NCBI RefSeq assembly: GCF_013426975.1
Contig: NZ_JACCPY010000009.1
Location: 1-64,000, forward strand
Source of the DNA: Sphaerotilus sulfidivorans
Lineage (GTDB): Bacteria; Pseudomonadota; Gammaproteobacteria; Burkholderiales; Burkholderiaceae_C
Length of the DNA: 64,000 nucleotides
Direction: 5' to 3'
Position numbers and translations under genes: made by a program. Below, piece after piece: positions 44,000 to 53,045 of the stretch (position 1 is its first letter; each line of letters starts with the position of its first letter). The notes under the pieces were generated by a model. It made no database searches and was not told where the DNA came from. It was given only the letters and a program-made list of their open reading frames with translations.

Positions 44000-44713
44000 T
44001 CAGGCGGCCAGGCCGCCAGCGGTCCCCGGAACGCTCGAGGTCAGGCGGTAGCCGGCGCCGCGCACCGTCTCGATCATGTCGGCGCAGCCGACCGGCTGCA
44101 GCGCGGCACGCAGCCGCTTGATGTGCACGTCGACGGTGCGCTCCTCGATGAACACATGGTCGCCCCAGACCCGGTCGAGCAGCTGCGGGCGGCCATGCAC
44201 CCGCTCCGGGTAGGTCATCAGGAAGCGCAGCAGGCGGAACTCGGTCGGCCCGAGTGCCACCTCGGTCTGGCCGGCACGCACCCGACGGGTGACCGGATCG
44301 AGGCGCAGCACGCCGATCTCGACCGCGCTCTCCAGCGCTTCCGGCAGACGGCGGCGCAGCACCGAGCGGATGCGCGCCATCAGCTCGGTGGTCGAGAAGG
44401 GCTTGGCCAGATAGTCATCGGCACCGGCGTCGAGCCCCTGGACCAGGTCGCGCTCGTCGCTGCGGGCGGTCAGCATGATGATCGGCAGGTCGCGGGTGCG
44501 CGCGTCGGCACGCCAGCGCCGCGCCAGCGCCACGCCGGGCTCGCCCGGCAGCATCCAGTCGAGCACCACCAGATCCGGCAGCGAATCGCGCACCGCCTGC
44601 ACCGCCTCGTCGGAAGTGGCGGCGATGCGCACCTCGTGGCCCTCGAAGCGCAGGTTCATCGACAGCAGCTCGGCGATCGCCGCTTCGTCCTCGACGACAA
44701 GAATGCGTCCCAT
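44000..44713 (-). CDS. phoB: Phosphate regulon response regulator
   Basis: 237 residues. The receiver has the acidic pair E8-D9, phospho-Asp D52 (VVLDWMLPG) and the Lys in LAKPFS. An OmpR-type winged helix follows, with ALGPTEFRLLRFLMTYPERVHGRPQLLDRVWG and IKRLRAALQ. The sequence GPTEFRLL and ERTVDVHIKRLR fit PhoB. The sensor phoR is usually next to it; here neither side has one. A Pho-box-like site lies 88 bp upstream. Confidence 0.88.
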   Translation of the reverse strand: MGRILVVEDEAAIAELLSMNLRFEGHEVRIAATSDEAVQAVRDSLPDLVVLDWMLPGEPGVALARRWRADARTRDLPIIMLTARSDERDLVQGLDAGADDYLAKPFSTTELMARIRSVLRRRLPEALESAVEIGVLRLDPVTRRVRAGQTEVALGPTEFRLLRFLMTYPERVHGRPQLLDRVWGDHVFIEERTVDVHIKRLRAALQPVGCADMIETVRGAGYRLTSSVPGTAGGLAA

Positions 44714-44800
44714 GGTGTCATCTTCCGTGTGTTCGGAGCCGAACGCGAAAAATGCGAACGCTCCTGGATCAGCGAATGATGACGACTGTAGGCAGGCGGG

Positions 44801-44818
44801 ATGAAGCTTTCGTGACAG
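44801..44818 (-). promoter_or_regulatory. Pho-box-like site upstream of phoB
   Basis: On the minus strand CTGTCACGAAAGCTTCAT: a first half CTGTCAC close to consensus CTGTCAT, a 4-base spacer and a weaker second half. It would allow PhoB autoregulation. Confidence 0.5.
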
Positions 44819-44935
44819 AAGTCCGCTGGCGTGCCGATGTGCACGCACAGCACCGCGCAGACCTGCCGGCCTGCGCGGTGCAGAAAATCAGTTTCCTGGG
44901 AATATCGGAATCAGCCTCGGGAATCGGCGTCTGAA

Positions 44936-45250
44936 TCAGCCGATGCGGCCATCCATGAACGCCTGCTGGAGATCCACCAGCTCGTCGAGCACCTCGACCG
45001 CAAAACCCCGACGATCCGGGCGGGAACTGATCAGCAGACTGTCGAAGTAATCCGCCACCGCATGATGGTCGCCCCAGGCCAGGGCCATGCGATTGATGAT
45101 GTGCGGATGGCGCCGGGCGGTGATCACCGGGCGCACCGGCACCGGCAGCGACTGCAGCCAGCGGGTGGCAAAGACGGTCAGGCGTTCGCCGCTGGCCGGC
45201 TCGACGGGCGTGGACGGACCCGTGCGGGCAGGTTCGCAGGCTGAAGACAT
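44936..45250 (-). CDS. Small conserved hypothetical protein
   Basis: 104 residues from the ATG at 45250, preceded by GGAAA; the open frame runs upstream to 45574 but is low in coding character there. Contains FATRWLQSLPVPVRPVITAR and a C-terminal acidic helix VEVLDELVDLQQAFMDGRIG. No recognised domain, membrane segment or signal. It lies upstream of phoB in the same direction, separated by about 220 bp, so not obviously co-transcribed. Confidence 0.6.
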   Translation of the reverse strand: MSSACEPARTGPSTPVEPASGERLTVFATRWLQSLPVPVRPVITARRHPHIINRMALAWGDHHAVADYFDSLLISSRPDRRGFAVEVLDELVDLQQAFMDGRIG

Positions 45251-45692
45251 GAAATTTCCGGAATTCTGAGAGGTTTTTCCGGGCGATCCTGCGGATATCC
45301 GGTTCATTTGCCCGGGAATCGACGGCGAGGAAACCATCGAAAAGAAGGACTGTCTGAACATGACCGCTCCCGGTAACTGTGTGTGCTTGTGACGATTGTG
45401 CATCGTGTTACCGACAGCCGCCGGAACCGGGGATTGAAAAAGTACCGTTTCCGGCAGGGCATTTGCGAGTTTTTTCGATCCCCACGGCGCAGCAGGCCGC
45501 GCAGGCTCGCCGCAGGACCCCGCCATCCCCTGCACCGGTGAGGACATCCCGCGCGGATCGGGCGCGCCGGTCACCGCATCGGTCGCGGCCGGCGGCGCTG
45601 GCTACAATCGATCGATCCCGCAAGGGCGCCCCAGCGGCCGCCCTGCCCTGCCTCCTGCTGCCAGCCCTGCGCTGTCCTGCCTGCCTCACTTC
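45251..45692. other. Gene-free region upstream of glnS
   Basis: About 440 bp. A short inverted repeat (GCCGGAA/TTCCGGC, 45420-45455), a CGGATATCCG palindrome at 45292 and a TACAAT -10-like hexamer at 45603-45608 are present. The hexamer, about 85 bp before glnS, could be its promoter, but a matching -35 is not clear. Confidence 0.5.
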
Positions 45693-47516
45693 ATGAGCGA
45701 CGCGAACCACACCCCCGCCGACGGCTCCGGCCCGGAACACAAGACCAGCAACTTCCTGCGCGCGATCATCGAGCGCGATCTCGAGCAGGGCAGCTACGCC
45801 AGCCGCCGCTGGGCCGGCACGCCCGGCGACGGCGCGCACCACGGCCAGGGCGAGCCCGATCCGGCGAAGATCCGCACCCGCTTCCCTCCCGAGCCCAACG
45901 GCTACCTGCACGTCGGCCACGCCAAGAGCATCTGCCTGAACTTCGGCCTGGCGCGCGACTATGGCGGCGTCTGCCACATGCGCTTCGACGACACCAATCC
46001 GGAGAAGGAGGAGAAGGAATATGTCGACTCCATCCTCGACGCGGTGCAGTGGCTGGGCTTCGGCTGGGACTCGTCCTTCGGCGGCAAGACCGAGAGCCAT
46101 CTCTACTACGCCAGCGACTACTTCGACTTCATGTACCGCGCGGCCGAGGCGCTGATCCAGGCCGGCCACGCCTATGTCGACGAGCAGACGCCTGAAGCCA
46201 TGCGCGCCAGCCGCGGCGACTTCACCACGCCCGGCACCGACAGCCCCTTCCGCGCCCGCTCGCCCGAAGAGAACCTCGCGCGTTTCCGCGAGATGCGCGA
46301 CGGCCGGCACGCCGACGGCGCGATGGTGCTGCGCGCGAAGATCGACATGGCCTCGCCCAACATCAATCTGCGCGATCCGGCCATCTACCGCATCCGCCGC
46401 GCCACGCACCACAACACCGGCGACCGCTGGTGCATCTACCCGATGTACACCTTCGCGCACCCGATCGAGGACGCGCTGGAGAACATCACCCACTCGATCT
46501 GCACGCTCGAGTTCGAGGACCAGCGCCCGTTCTACGACTGGCTGCTCGACAAACTCGCCGAGCTGGGGCTGCTGGCCCGCCCGCTCCCTCGCCAGTACGA
46601 GTTCGCGCGCCTGAACCTGACCTATGTCATCACCAGCAAGCGCAAGCTGGCGCAGCTGGTCAACGAGGGCCATGTCAGCGGCTGGGACGACCCGCGCATG
46701 CCCACCATCGTCGGCCTGCGCCGGCGCGGCTACACGCCGGAAAGCCTCCAGCTCTTCGCCGAGCGCATCGGCGTGACCAAGGCCGACAGCTGGATCGACT
46801 ACTCGACGCTGGAGATCGCGCTGCGCGACGATCTGGAGAACAAGGCGCACCGCGGCATGGCGGTGCTCGATCCGGTCAGGCTGGTGCTGACGAACTGGGA
46901 CGAGGTGATGGGCGCCGGCCACCTGGAGCCCTGCTCGCTGCCAGCCCTGCCGCATGTCGCCGAGGGCCGGACGCCGCCGCCGGCGCGCGAGTTCACGATC
47001 GGCCGCGAGGTCTGGATCGAGCGCGAGGACTTCGCCGAGGTGCCGCCGAAGGGCTACAAGCGCCTGTTCCCCGGCAACAAGGTGCGCCTGAAGGGCGGCT
47101 TCGTGGTCGAGTGCACCGGCTGCGAGAAGGACGCCGACGGCCGCGTGACCACCGTGCTGGCCACCGTCGTGCCCGACACCAAGAGCGGCACGCCCGGCGC
47201 CGATGCGGTCAAGGTCAAGGCCGCGATCACCTGGGTCGGCGTGGCCGACGGCGTGGCCGCCGAGGTGCGCCTGTACGACCGCCTGTTCACCGACGCGCAC
47301 CCGGACGCCGGCGGCAAGGATTTCAAGGCCAGCCTGAACCCGGACAGCTGCCGCGTCATCACCGCCTATGTCGAGCCCTCGCTGGCCCAGGCCGTGCCCG
47401 ACGAGAAGTTCCAGTTCGAGCGCCACGGCTACTTCGTCGCCGACCGCCAGGACCATGCGCCGGGCCGCCCGGTCTTCAACCGCATCACCGGTCTGAAGGA
47501 CAGCTGGGGCAAGTGA
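45693..47516 (+). CDS. glnS: Glutaminyl-tRNA synthetase
   Basis: 607 residues of a class I synthetase. The HIGH motif is HVGH at residues 73-76 (PNGYLHVGHAKSI), the KMSKS-like site is in VITSKRKLAQLV, and the anticodon-binding beta domains follow. It charges tRNA-Gln with glutamine. An N-terminal extension of about 50 residues precedes the catalytic domain, longer than in E. coli. Length and order are otherwise normal. fabI follows after 56 bp. Confidence 0.97.
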   Translation: MSDANHTPADGSGPEHKTSNFLRAIIERDLEQGSYASRRWAGTPGDGAHHGQGEPDPAKIRTRFPPEPNGYLHVGHAKSICLNFGLARDYGGVCHMRFDDTNPEKEEKEYVDSILDAVQWLGFGWDSSFGGKTESHLYYASDYFDFMYRAAEALIQAGHAYVDEQTPEAMRASRGDFTTPGTDSPFRARSPEENLARFREMRDGRHADGAMVLRAKIDMASPNINLRDPAIYRIRRATHHNTGDRWCIYPMYTFAHPIEDALENITHSICTLEFEDQRPFYDWLLDKLAELGLLARPLPRQYEFARLNLTYVITSKRKLAQLVNEGHVSGWDDPRMPTIVGLRRRGYTPESLQLFAERIGVTKADSWIDYSTLEIALRDDLENKAHRGMAVLDPVRLVLTNWDEVMGAGHLEPCSLPALPHVAEGRTPPPAREFTIGREVWIEREDFAEVPPKGYKRLFPGNKVRLKGGFVVECTGCEKDADGRVTTVLATVVPDTKSGTPGADAVKVKAAITWVGVADGVAAEVRLYDRLFTDAHPDAGGKDFKASLNPDSCRVITAYVEPSLAQAVPDEKFQFERHGYFVADRQDHAPGRPVFNRITGLKDSWGK

Positions 47517-47572
47517 GAGACAATCCACGCCCTCAGCTCGTTCCTCTCAGCTCGTAACCACACGGAGAATCC

Positions 47573-48364
47573 ATGGGTTTCCTCGCAGGCAAGCGCCTTC
47601 TGATCACCGGTCTGCTGTCGAATCGCTCGATCGCCTACGGCATCGCCAAGGCCTGCCACCGTGAAGGCGCCGAACTCGCGTTCAGCTATGTCGGCGAACG
47701 CTTCAAGGACCGCATCACCGAATTCGCCGCCGAGTTCGACTCGAAGCTCGTCTTCGAGTGCGATGTCAGCAGCGACGAGCAGATCGAGCGCGTCTTCGCC
47801 GACCTGGCGCAGGCCTGGCCGGAGGGCTTCGACGGCTTCGTGCACTCGATCGGCTTCGCGCCGCGCGAGGCCATCGCCGGCGACTTCCTCGACGGCCTGT
47901 CGCGCGAGAGCTTCCGCATCGCGCACGACATCTCGGCCTACAGCTTCCCGGCGATGGCCAAGGCGGCCTTCCCGCACCTGCGTCCGGGCAGCTCGCTGCT
48001 GACGCTGAGCTATCTGGGTGCGGTGCGCTTCGTGCCGAACTACAACACGATGGGCCTGGCCAAGGCCTCGCTGGAAGCCAGCGTGCGCTACCTGGCCGCC
48101 AACCTGGGCCCGAAGGGCATCCGGGTCAACGGCATCTCGGCCGGTCCGATCAAGACGCTGGCCGCCAGCGGCATCAAGGACTTCGGCAAGCTGCTCAACC
48201 AGTTCGCCGGCAACGCGCCGCTGCGCCGCACCGTCACCATCGAGGACGTGGGCAATGTCGCCGCCTTCATGCTGTCGGACCTGGCCGCGGGCATGACGGC
48301 CGAGATCAGCTATGTCGACGGCGGCTTCAGCCAGGTGATGATGGGCAGCACGCCCGAAGCCTGA
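47573..48364 (+). CDS. fabI: Enoyl-[acyl-carrier-protein] reductase (NADH)
   Basis: 263 residues with the short-chain dehydrogenase fold. The nucleotide-binding start is [20 protein letters not shown], and the catalytic Tyr and Lys are in [20 protein letters not shown]. The ending GGFSQVMM is family-like. It performs the last reduction of each fatty-acid elongation round and is the target of triclosan-type inhibitors. GGAG precedes the ATG. The response regulator gene starts 16 bp later. Confidence 0.96.
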   Translation: MGFLAGKRLLITGLLSNRSIAYGIAKACHREGAELAFSYVGERFKDRITEFAAEFDSKLVFECDVSSDEQIERVFADLAQAWPEGFDGFVHSIGFAPREAIAGDFLDGLSRESFRIAHDISAYSFPAMAKAAFPHLRPGSSLLTLSYLGAVRFVPNYNTMGLAKASLEASVRYLAANLGPKGIRVNGISAGPIKTLAASGIKDFGKLLNQFAGNAPLRRTVTIEDVGNVAAFMLSDLAAGMTAEISYVDGGFSQVMMGSTPEA

Positions 48365-48380
48365 TCCCGGAGAGCCCCGC

Positions 48381-49076
48381 ATGCGCGCCCTGCTGGCCGA
48401 AGACGATGCCATCCTCGCCGACGCGCTCGGCACCAACCTGAAGTCAGCCGGCTTCGAGGTCGAGGTCGCCGACAACGGCGCGGTGGCCGAATACCTGCTG
48501 ACGAAGCAGGCCTTCGACGTCGGCATCATCGACATCGGCCTGCCGCTGGTCGACGGGCTGACGGTGGTGCAGCGGGTGCGTGCGGTCAAGCCGGGGCTGC
48601 CGCTGCTGATCCTGACCGCGCTCGACGGGCTGCACAACCGCGTCGCCGGCCTGAACGCCGGTGCCGACGACTACCTGACCAAGCCCTTCGACTTTCCCGA
48701 GCTGGAGGCGCGCATCCGCGCGGTGCTGCGCCGCAGCCAGGGTGCGGCAGCGCAGCCGGCTGCACCGGCCGGCACGGACGCGGTCAGCGTCGGCCAGCTG
48801 CAGTTCGACCGCGACGCGCGGCGCACGACCATCGCCGGCCAGCCGGTCGAGCTGTCGCCGCGCGAGTGGCTGCTGCTGGACCTGCTGCTGAGCCAGCGCC
48901 GCAAGGTGATCACCAAGGAGCAGATCGCCCAGGCCTGGTCGACCGAGGTCTCCGAGAGCGGCGGCCCCAGCTCGCTGGAGGTCTACATCCACCGCCTGCG
49001 CCGCAAGCTCGAGGGCTCGGGCGTGGGCATCCGCACCGTGCGCGGCCTGGGCTATCTGCTCGAAACCCAGGACTGA
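48381..49076 (+). CDS. OmpR-family response regulator (GltR/TctD-like)
   Basis: 231 residues. The receiver has phospho-Asp D51 (GIIDIGLPLVDG) and TKPFD, followed by a winged helix with PREWLLLDLLLSQRRKVITKEQIAQAWS. It is followed by its sensor kinase after 36 bp. Placement before gtsABCD and glk recalls the GltR-GtrS pair that controls glucose uptake in Pseudomonas, but sequence also fits TctD/QseB regulators. The context is my reason for preferring a sugar signal. Confidence 0.85.
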   Translation: MRALLAEDDAILADALGTNLKSAGFEVEVADNGAVAEYLLTKQAFDVGIIDIGLPLVDGLTVVQRVRAVKPGLPLLILTALDGLHNRVAGLNAGADDYLTKPFDFPELEARIRAVLRRSQGAAAQPAAPAGTDAVSVGQLQFDRDARRTTIAGQPVELSPREWLLLDLLLSQRRKVITKEQIAQAWSTEVSESGGPSSLEVYIHRLRRKLEGSGVGIRTVRGLGYLLETQD

Positions 49077-49112
49077 CACGTCCTTGCCCGTGCGGCGACA
49101 CTCGCGGTCGCC

Positions 49113-50609
49113 ATGCCCGTCTTGCCGCAGTCCCTGCTCAACCGCCTGCCGGTCGTCTCGCCCGGCAGCCGCTCGCTGCGCCGCCATCTGCTGGCCTGGC
49201 TGCTGCTGCCGCAGCTGGTGCTGTGGCTGGCCGCGGCGGTCATCACCCACCATGTCGCGGCCCGCTATGCCGACCGCGCGATCGACCATGGCCTCTACCT
49301 GTCCTCGCGTGCGCTGGCGCGCCAGGTCAAGCCGATCGACAGCGGCCTGCTGATCGATTTCCCCCGCGCGGCGCGCGACATCATCGAGTCCGACCCGGAC
49401 GACCGGGTCTACTACATGGTCAGCAGCCCGCCGGGCGAGTTCATCCTCGGCAACCACAAGCTGACGCCACCGGCCGACATCGAGGCCCTGGTGCCGGAGC
49501 GGCCCTCGTTCTACGACGCCCGCATCGACACGACCGACGGCGAGGTCACGGTGCGGGTCGCCGCCATCGTGCTGAGCTACGGCGAGCCCGGCCGCGGCCA
49601 GCGCATGATGGTGCAGGTCGCCAAGAGCCGCATCAGCCGCGAGGCGCTGGCCCGCGACCTGCTGGTCGACACCGCGCTGCCGCTGTCGCTGCTGGTGCTG
49701 GCGATGTCGGCGCTGGTCTGGGCCGGCGTGCGCACCGGGCTGGCGCCGCTGGCACGGCTGCGCGAGGCGGTCAGCGGCCGCGGCCCCGATGACCTGGCGC
49801 CGATCGAGCTGGAGTCCGCGCCCGAGGAAGTGCGCGATCTGGCCGCGGCGGTCAACACCCTGCTGGCGGCGGTGCGCGACTCGGTGGCGGCGCAGCAGCG
49901 CTTCATCGGCGATGCGGCGCACCAGCTGCGCACGCCACTGGCCGGTCTGAAGGCCCAGACCGAGCTGGCGCTGAAGGAGACCACGGATCCGGCCCTGCAG
50001 GCGCGGCTGCGGCGGGTGCACGAGAGCGCCACCCGCAGCGCCCACCTGATCAACCAGCTGATGACGCTGGCGCGCGCCGAGCCGGAATCGGTGGCGCAGA
50101 TCGGGCGCAGCCGCTTCGACCTGCGCCGGCTGGTGCAGGAGCTGACCGCCGAGCTGGTGCCGCGCGCGCTGGCCGAAGGCGCCGATCTGGGCATGGACGA
50201 GCCCGAGAGCGACACCGAAGGCGAGGAGCCGCCCGCGCTGGCCATCGACGGCAATGCGCTGCTGATCCGCGAGGCGATCGCCAACCTGATCGACAACGCG
50301 ATCCGCTACGCCGGGCGCCATGCCGAGATCACCGTGCGGGTCCGCGAGGACAGCGCCCGCCGCCGCGCGATCGTCGAGGTCGACGACACCGGCCCCGGCA
50401 TTCCGGAGGCGCTGCACGGCGCGATCTTCGAGCGCTTCTTCCGCGGCACCCAGGAAGGGCGCGGCTGCGGCCTGGGCCTGGCGATCGTGCGCGAGATCGT
50501 CGAGCGCCATCACGGCCGGGTGCAGGTCGCCCGGCTGCATCCGCAGGGCACGCGCATGTCGGTGAGCCTGCCGCTGCCCGCGGCGATGCCGCAGGAACGC
50601 GGCACCTGA
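49113..50609 (+). CDS. Sensor histidine kinase (GtrS/TctE-like)
   Basis: 498 residues. Membrane segments are near residues 28-45 and 176-200, enclosing a periplasmic sensor of about 130 residues that starts RYADRAIDHGLYLSSRALARQV (2CSK_N type). A HAMP-like region follows. H270 lies in DAAHQLRTPLAGLKAQTELAL, and the ATPase has NLIDNAIRYA, DDTGPGIP and GCGLGLAI. It phosphorylates the adjacent regulator in response to a periplasmic ligand. Start chosen at the first ATG of the frame; RBS weak. Confidence 0.87.
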   Translation: MPVLPQSLLNRLPVVSPGSRSLRRHLLAWLLLPQLVLWLAAAVITHHVAARYADRAIDHGLYLSSRALARQVKPIDSGLLIDFPRAARDIIESDPDDRVYYMVSSPPGEFILGNHKLTPPADIEALVPERPSFYDARIDTTDGEVTVRVAAIVLSYGEPGRGQRMMVQVAKSRISREALARDLLVDTALPLSLLVLAMSALVWAGVRTGLAPLARLREAVSGRGPDDLAPIELESAPEEVRDLAAAVNTLLAAVRDSVAAQQRFIGDAAHQLRTPLAGLKAQTELALKETTDPALQARLRRVHESATRSAHLINQLMTLARAEPESVAQIGRSRFDLRRLVQELTAELVPRALAEGADLGMDEPESDTEGEEPPALAIDGNALLIREAIANLIDNAIRYAGRHAEITVRVREDSARRRAIVEVDDTGPGIPEALHGAIFERFFRGTQEGRGCGLGLAIVREIVERHHGRVQVARLHPQGTRMSVSLPLPAAMPQERGT

Positions 50610-50735
50610 ACGGCAGATATCAGGGGTTTCACCTAATGTTAATCCTTTAAAGCATCATTAATCTTCATGCCTGTCAGCGGGGACCTGTGCGTACCCTGCG
50701 CGAGACACCCACCCACCCCCTGGACTGGAGCAGAC

Positions 50736-52004
50736 ATGAAGAAGATGGAGAAGACGACGCGCTTCGCGCGCAAGATGCTGGCCGTGGCGGCCGGCCTGAC
50801 CGTGGCAGGCCTGGCGCAGGCCGGCGAGGTCGAGGTGCTGCACTGGTGGACCTCCGGCGGCGAGGCCAAGGCCGCCTCGGCGCTGAAGGCCACGCTGCAG
50901 TCCAAGGGCCACAGCTGGAAGGACTTCGCGGTCGCCGGCGGCGGCGGCGATTCGGCCATGACGGTGCTGAAGTCGCGCGTGGTCTCGGGCAACGCCCCGG
51001 CCGCAGCCCAGATCAAGGGCCCGTCGCTGCAGGAATGGGCTTCTGAGGGCGTGCTGGCCAACATCGACGATGTCGCCAAGGCCGAGAAGTGGGACAGCGT
51101 GCTGCCCCCGGTCGTGGCCAACGTCATGAAGTACAAGGGCAACTACATCGCCGCGCCGGTCAACGTGCACCGCGTGAACTGGCTGTGGGCCAACCCGGAA
51201 GTGTTCAAGAAGGCCGGCGCCAAGGTGCCGACCACCTGGGACGAGTTCTTCGTCTCGGCCGAGGCGCTGAAGAAGGCCGGCATCATCCCGGTGGCGCACG
51301 GCGGCCAGCCCTGGCAGGACTTCACCACCTTCGAGAGCGTGGCGCTCGGCGTCGGCGGCACCGACTTCTACAAGAAGGCCCTGGTGCAGCTCGACCAGGC
51401 CACGCTGAAGAGCGCGACCATGGACAAGGTCCTGGAGACCTTCCGCAAGGTCAAGGGCTACACCGACAAGAACGCTCCTGGCCGCGACTGGAACCTGGCG
51501 ACCGCGATGGTCATCAAGGGCGAGGCCGGCATGCAGCTGATGGGCGACTGGGCCAAGGGCGAGTTCATCGCCGCCGGCAAGGTCCCGGGCAAGGACTTCA
51601 CCTGCGCCGCCGCCCCCGGCACCGCCAAGGCCTTCACCTTCAACGTCGACTCCTTCGCGATGTTCAAGCTGAAGAACGAGGCCAACGTCAAGGCGCAGAA
51701 GGATCTGGCCGCCGCGATCATGTCGACCGACTTCCAGGAAGTGTTCAACCTGAACAAGGGCTCCATTCCCGTGCGCCTGAACATGGATCTGGCCAAGTTC
51801 GACGACTGCGCCAAGCTCTCGAGCAAGGACTTCGTCGACACCGCCAAGTCGGCCTCGCTGGTGCCCTCGGTCGCGCACGGCATGGCCGTGCCGTCGGCCG
51901 CGGCCGGCGCGATCCAGGACGCGGTCAGCCAGTTCTGGAACAGCGACAAGATGTCGGTCGCCGATGCCAAGGCCAAGATCGCCTCGGCCGCGATGACGAA
52001 GTGA
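50736..52004 (+). CDS. gtsA: Glucose/mannose ABC importer binding protein
   Basis: 422 residues from the ATG at 50736, with GGAG seven bases upstream. The signal peptide is MKKMEKTTRFARKMLAVAAG, cleaved after AQA. It then reads EVEVLHWWTSGGEAKA and VAGGGGDSAMTVLKSRVV. APVNVHRVNWLWANPEVFKKAG and GGQPWQDFTTFE match Pseudomonas GtsA closely. It binds glucose in the periplasm. Its spacer to gtsB has two hairpins, one perfect. The AT-rich leader (50620-50660) probably holds the promoter. Confidence 0.92.
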   Translation: MKKMEKTTRFARKMLAVAAGLTVAGLAQAGEVEVLHWWTSGGEAKAASALKATLQSKGHSWKDFAVAGGGGDSAMTVLKSRVVSGNAPAAAQIKGPSLQEWASEGVLANIDDVAKAEKWDSVLPPVVANVMKYKGNYIAAPVNVHRVNWLWANPEVFKKAGAKVPTTWDEFFVSAEALKKAGIIPVAHGGQPWQDFTTFESVALGVGGTDFYKKALVQLDQATLKSATMDKVLETFRKVKGYTDKNAPGRDWNLATAMVIKGEAGMQLMGDWAKGEFIAAGKVPGKDFTCAAAPGTAKAFTFNVDSFAMFKLKNEANVKAQKDLAAAIMSTDFQEVFNLNKGSIPVRLNMDLAKFDDCAKLSSKDFVDTAKSASLVPSVAHGMAVPSAAAGAIQDAVSQFWNSDKMSVADAKAKIASAAMTK

Positions 52005-52020
52005 TCCCTGCGTGATCCCC

Positions 52021-52048
52021 GGGCCGGCTGCGGTATCGCGACCGGCCC
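52021..52048 (+). terminator. First intercistronic hairpin after gtsA
   Basis: GGGCCGG and CCGGCCC pair around a 14-base loop, 16 bp after the stop codon. No U-run. It is likely to protect gtsA mRNA or cause partial termination. Confidence 0.45.
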
Positions 52049-52058
52049 GTGCGCCCAG

Positions 52059-52084
52059 ATCATGGCCGCCGTGGCGGCCATGAT
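52059..52084 (+). terminator. Perfect hairpin between gtsA and gtsB
   Basis: ATCATGGCCGCC and GGCGGCCATGAT are perfect 12-base arms with two bases between, followed by GCTTTCC. It lies 48 bp before gtsB. Such structures commonly lower expression of permease genes relative to the binding protein. Confidence 0.6.
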
Positions 52085-52132
52085 GCTTTCCGGACCCTGC
52101 TCCAGGGCCCGCTCCCCTGCCTCGTCACCACC

Positions 52133-53020
52133 ATGTCCACTCCTTCCGCCGCTGCCCGGCTGGACCACTGGCTGCCGCGCCTCGTGCTGGCGCCCAGCTT
52201 CGTCCTGTCGTTCCTGTTCATCTACGGCCTGATCGCCTGGAACGGCTACCTGTCCGTCTCGGCCTCGCGCCTGCTGCCGAACTACGAGTTCGTCGGCCTG
52301 CAGCAGTACGAGATCCTGTTCCAGTCGGAACGCTGGATGGTGGCGCTGAAGAATCTGGGCATCTTCTCGGTGCTGTTCATCGGCATCGGCATGGCGCTGG
52401 GCCTGCTGCTGGCGATCCTGCTCGACCAGAAGATCCGTGCCGAAGGCCTGCTGCGCACGATCTATCTCTACCCGATGGCGCTGAGCTTCATCGTCACCGG
52501 CACCGCCTGGAAGTGGATCCTCAACCCCGGCCTGGGCCTGGAGCACCTGATGCAGCAGTGGGGCTTCGAGAACTTCCGCTTCGGCTGGCTGGTCGACCCC
52601 GACATGGCGATCTACACCGTCGTGATCGCCGGCGTCTGGCAGAGCTCGGGCTTCGTGATGGCGCTGTTCCTGGCCGGCCTGCGCGGCATCGACGACTCGA
52701 TCATCAAGGCGGCGCAGATCGACGGCGCGACGCTGCCGCAGATCTACTGGCGCATCATCGTGCCGAGCATGCGCCCGGTCTTCTTCTCGACGCTGATGGT
52801 GCTGGCGCACATCGCGATCAAGAGCTTCGACCTGGTGATGGCGCTGACCGCCGGCGGCCCCGGCTTCGCCACCGACGTGCCGGCGACCTTCATGTACACC
52901 CACGCCTTCACCCGCGGCCAGATCGGCCTGGGCGCGGCCTCGGCCACCGTGATGCTGGCCACCGTCGCGGCCATCGTCGTGCCCTATCTGTACAGCGAGC
53001 TGCGCTCGCAGCGCCGCTGA
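52133..53020 (+). CDS. gtsB: Sugar ABC importer permease
   Basis: 295 residues from the ATG at 52133. Six or so membrane helices; the coupling EAA-like loop is near DSIIKAAQIDGATLPQIYWRIIVP. The family sequence FLFIYGLIAWNGYLSVSASRL and GGPGFATDVPATFMYTHAF fits sugar permeases of the MalF/UgpA group. It pairs with gtsC. The stop is 25 bp before gtsC. Confidence 0.92.
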   Translation: MSTPSAAARLDHWLPRLVLAPSFVLSFLFIYGLIAWNGYLSVSASRLLPNYEFVGLQQYEILFQSERWMVALKNLGIFSVLFIGIGMALGLLLAILLDQKIRAEGLLRTIYLYPMALSFIVTGTAWKWILNPGLGLEHLMQQWGFENFRFGWLVDPDMAIYTVVIAGVWQSSGFVMALFLAGLRGIDDSIIKAAQIDGATLPQIYWRIIVPSMRPVFFSTLMVLAHIAIKSFDLVMALTAGGPGFATDVPATFMYTHAFTRGQIGLGAASATVMLATVAAIVVPYLYSELRSQRR

Positions 53021-53045
53021 CCCGGCGCCGGCGGAGAGTCCCCTC

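Noticed and set aside
45251-45574. N-terminal extension of the small hypothetical gene at 44936
   Set aside because: The upstream part lacks coding character, and an ATG with GGAAA at 45250 is a better start.
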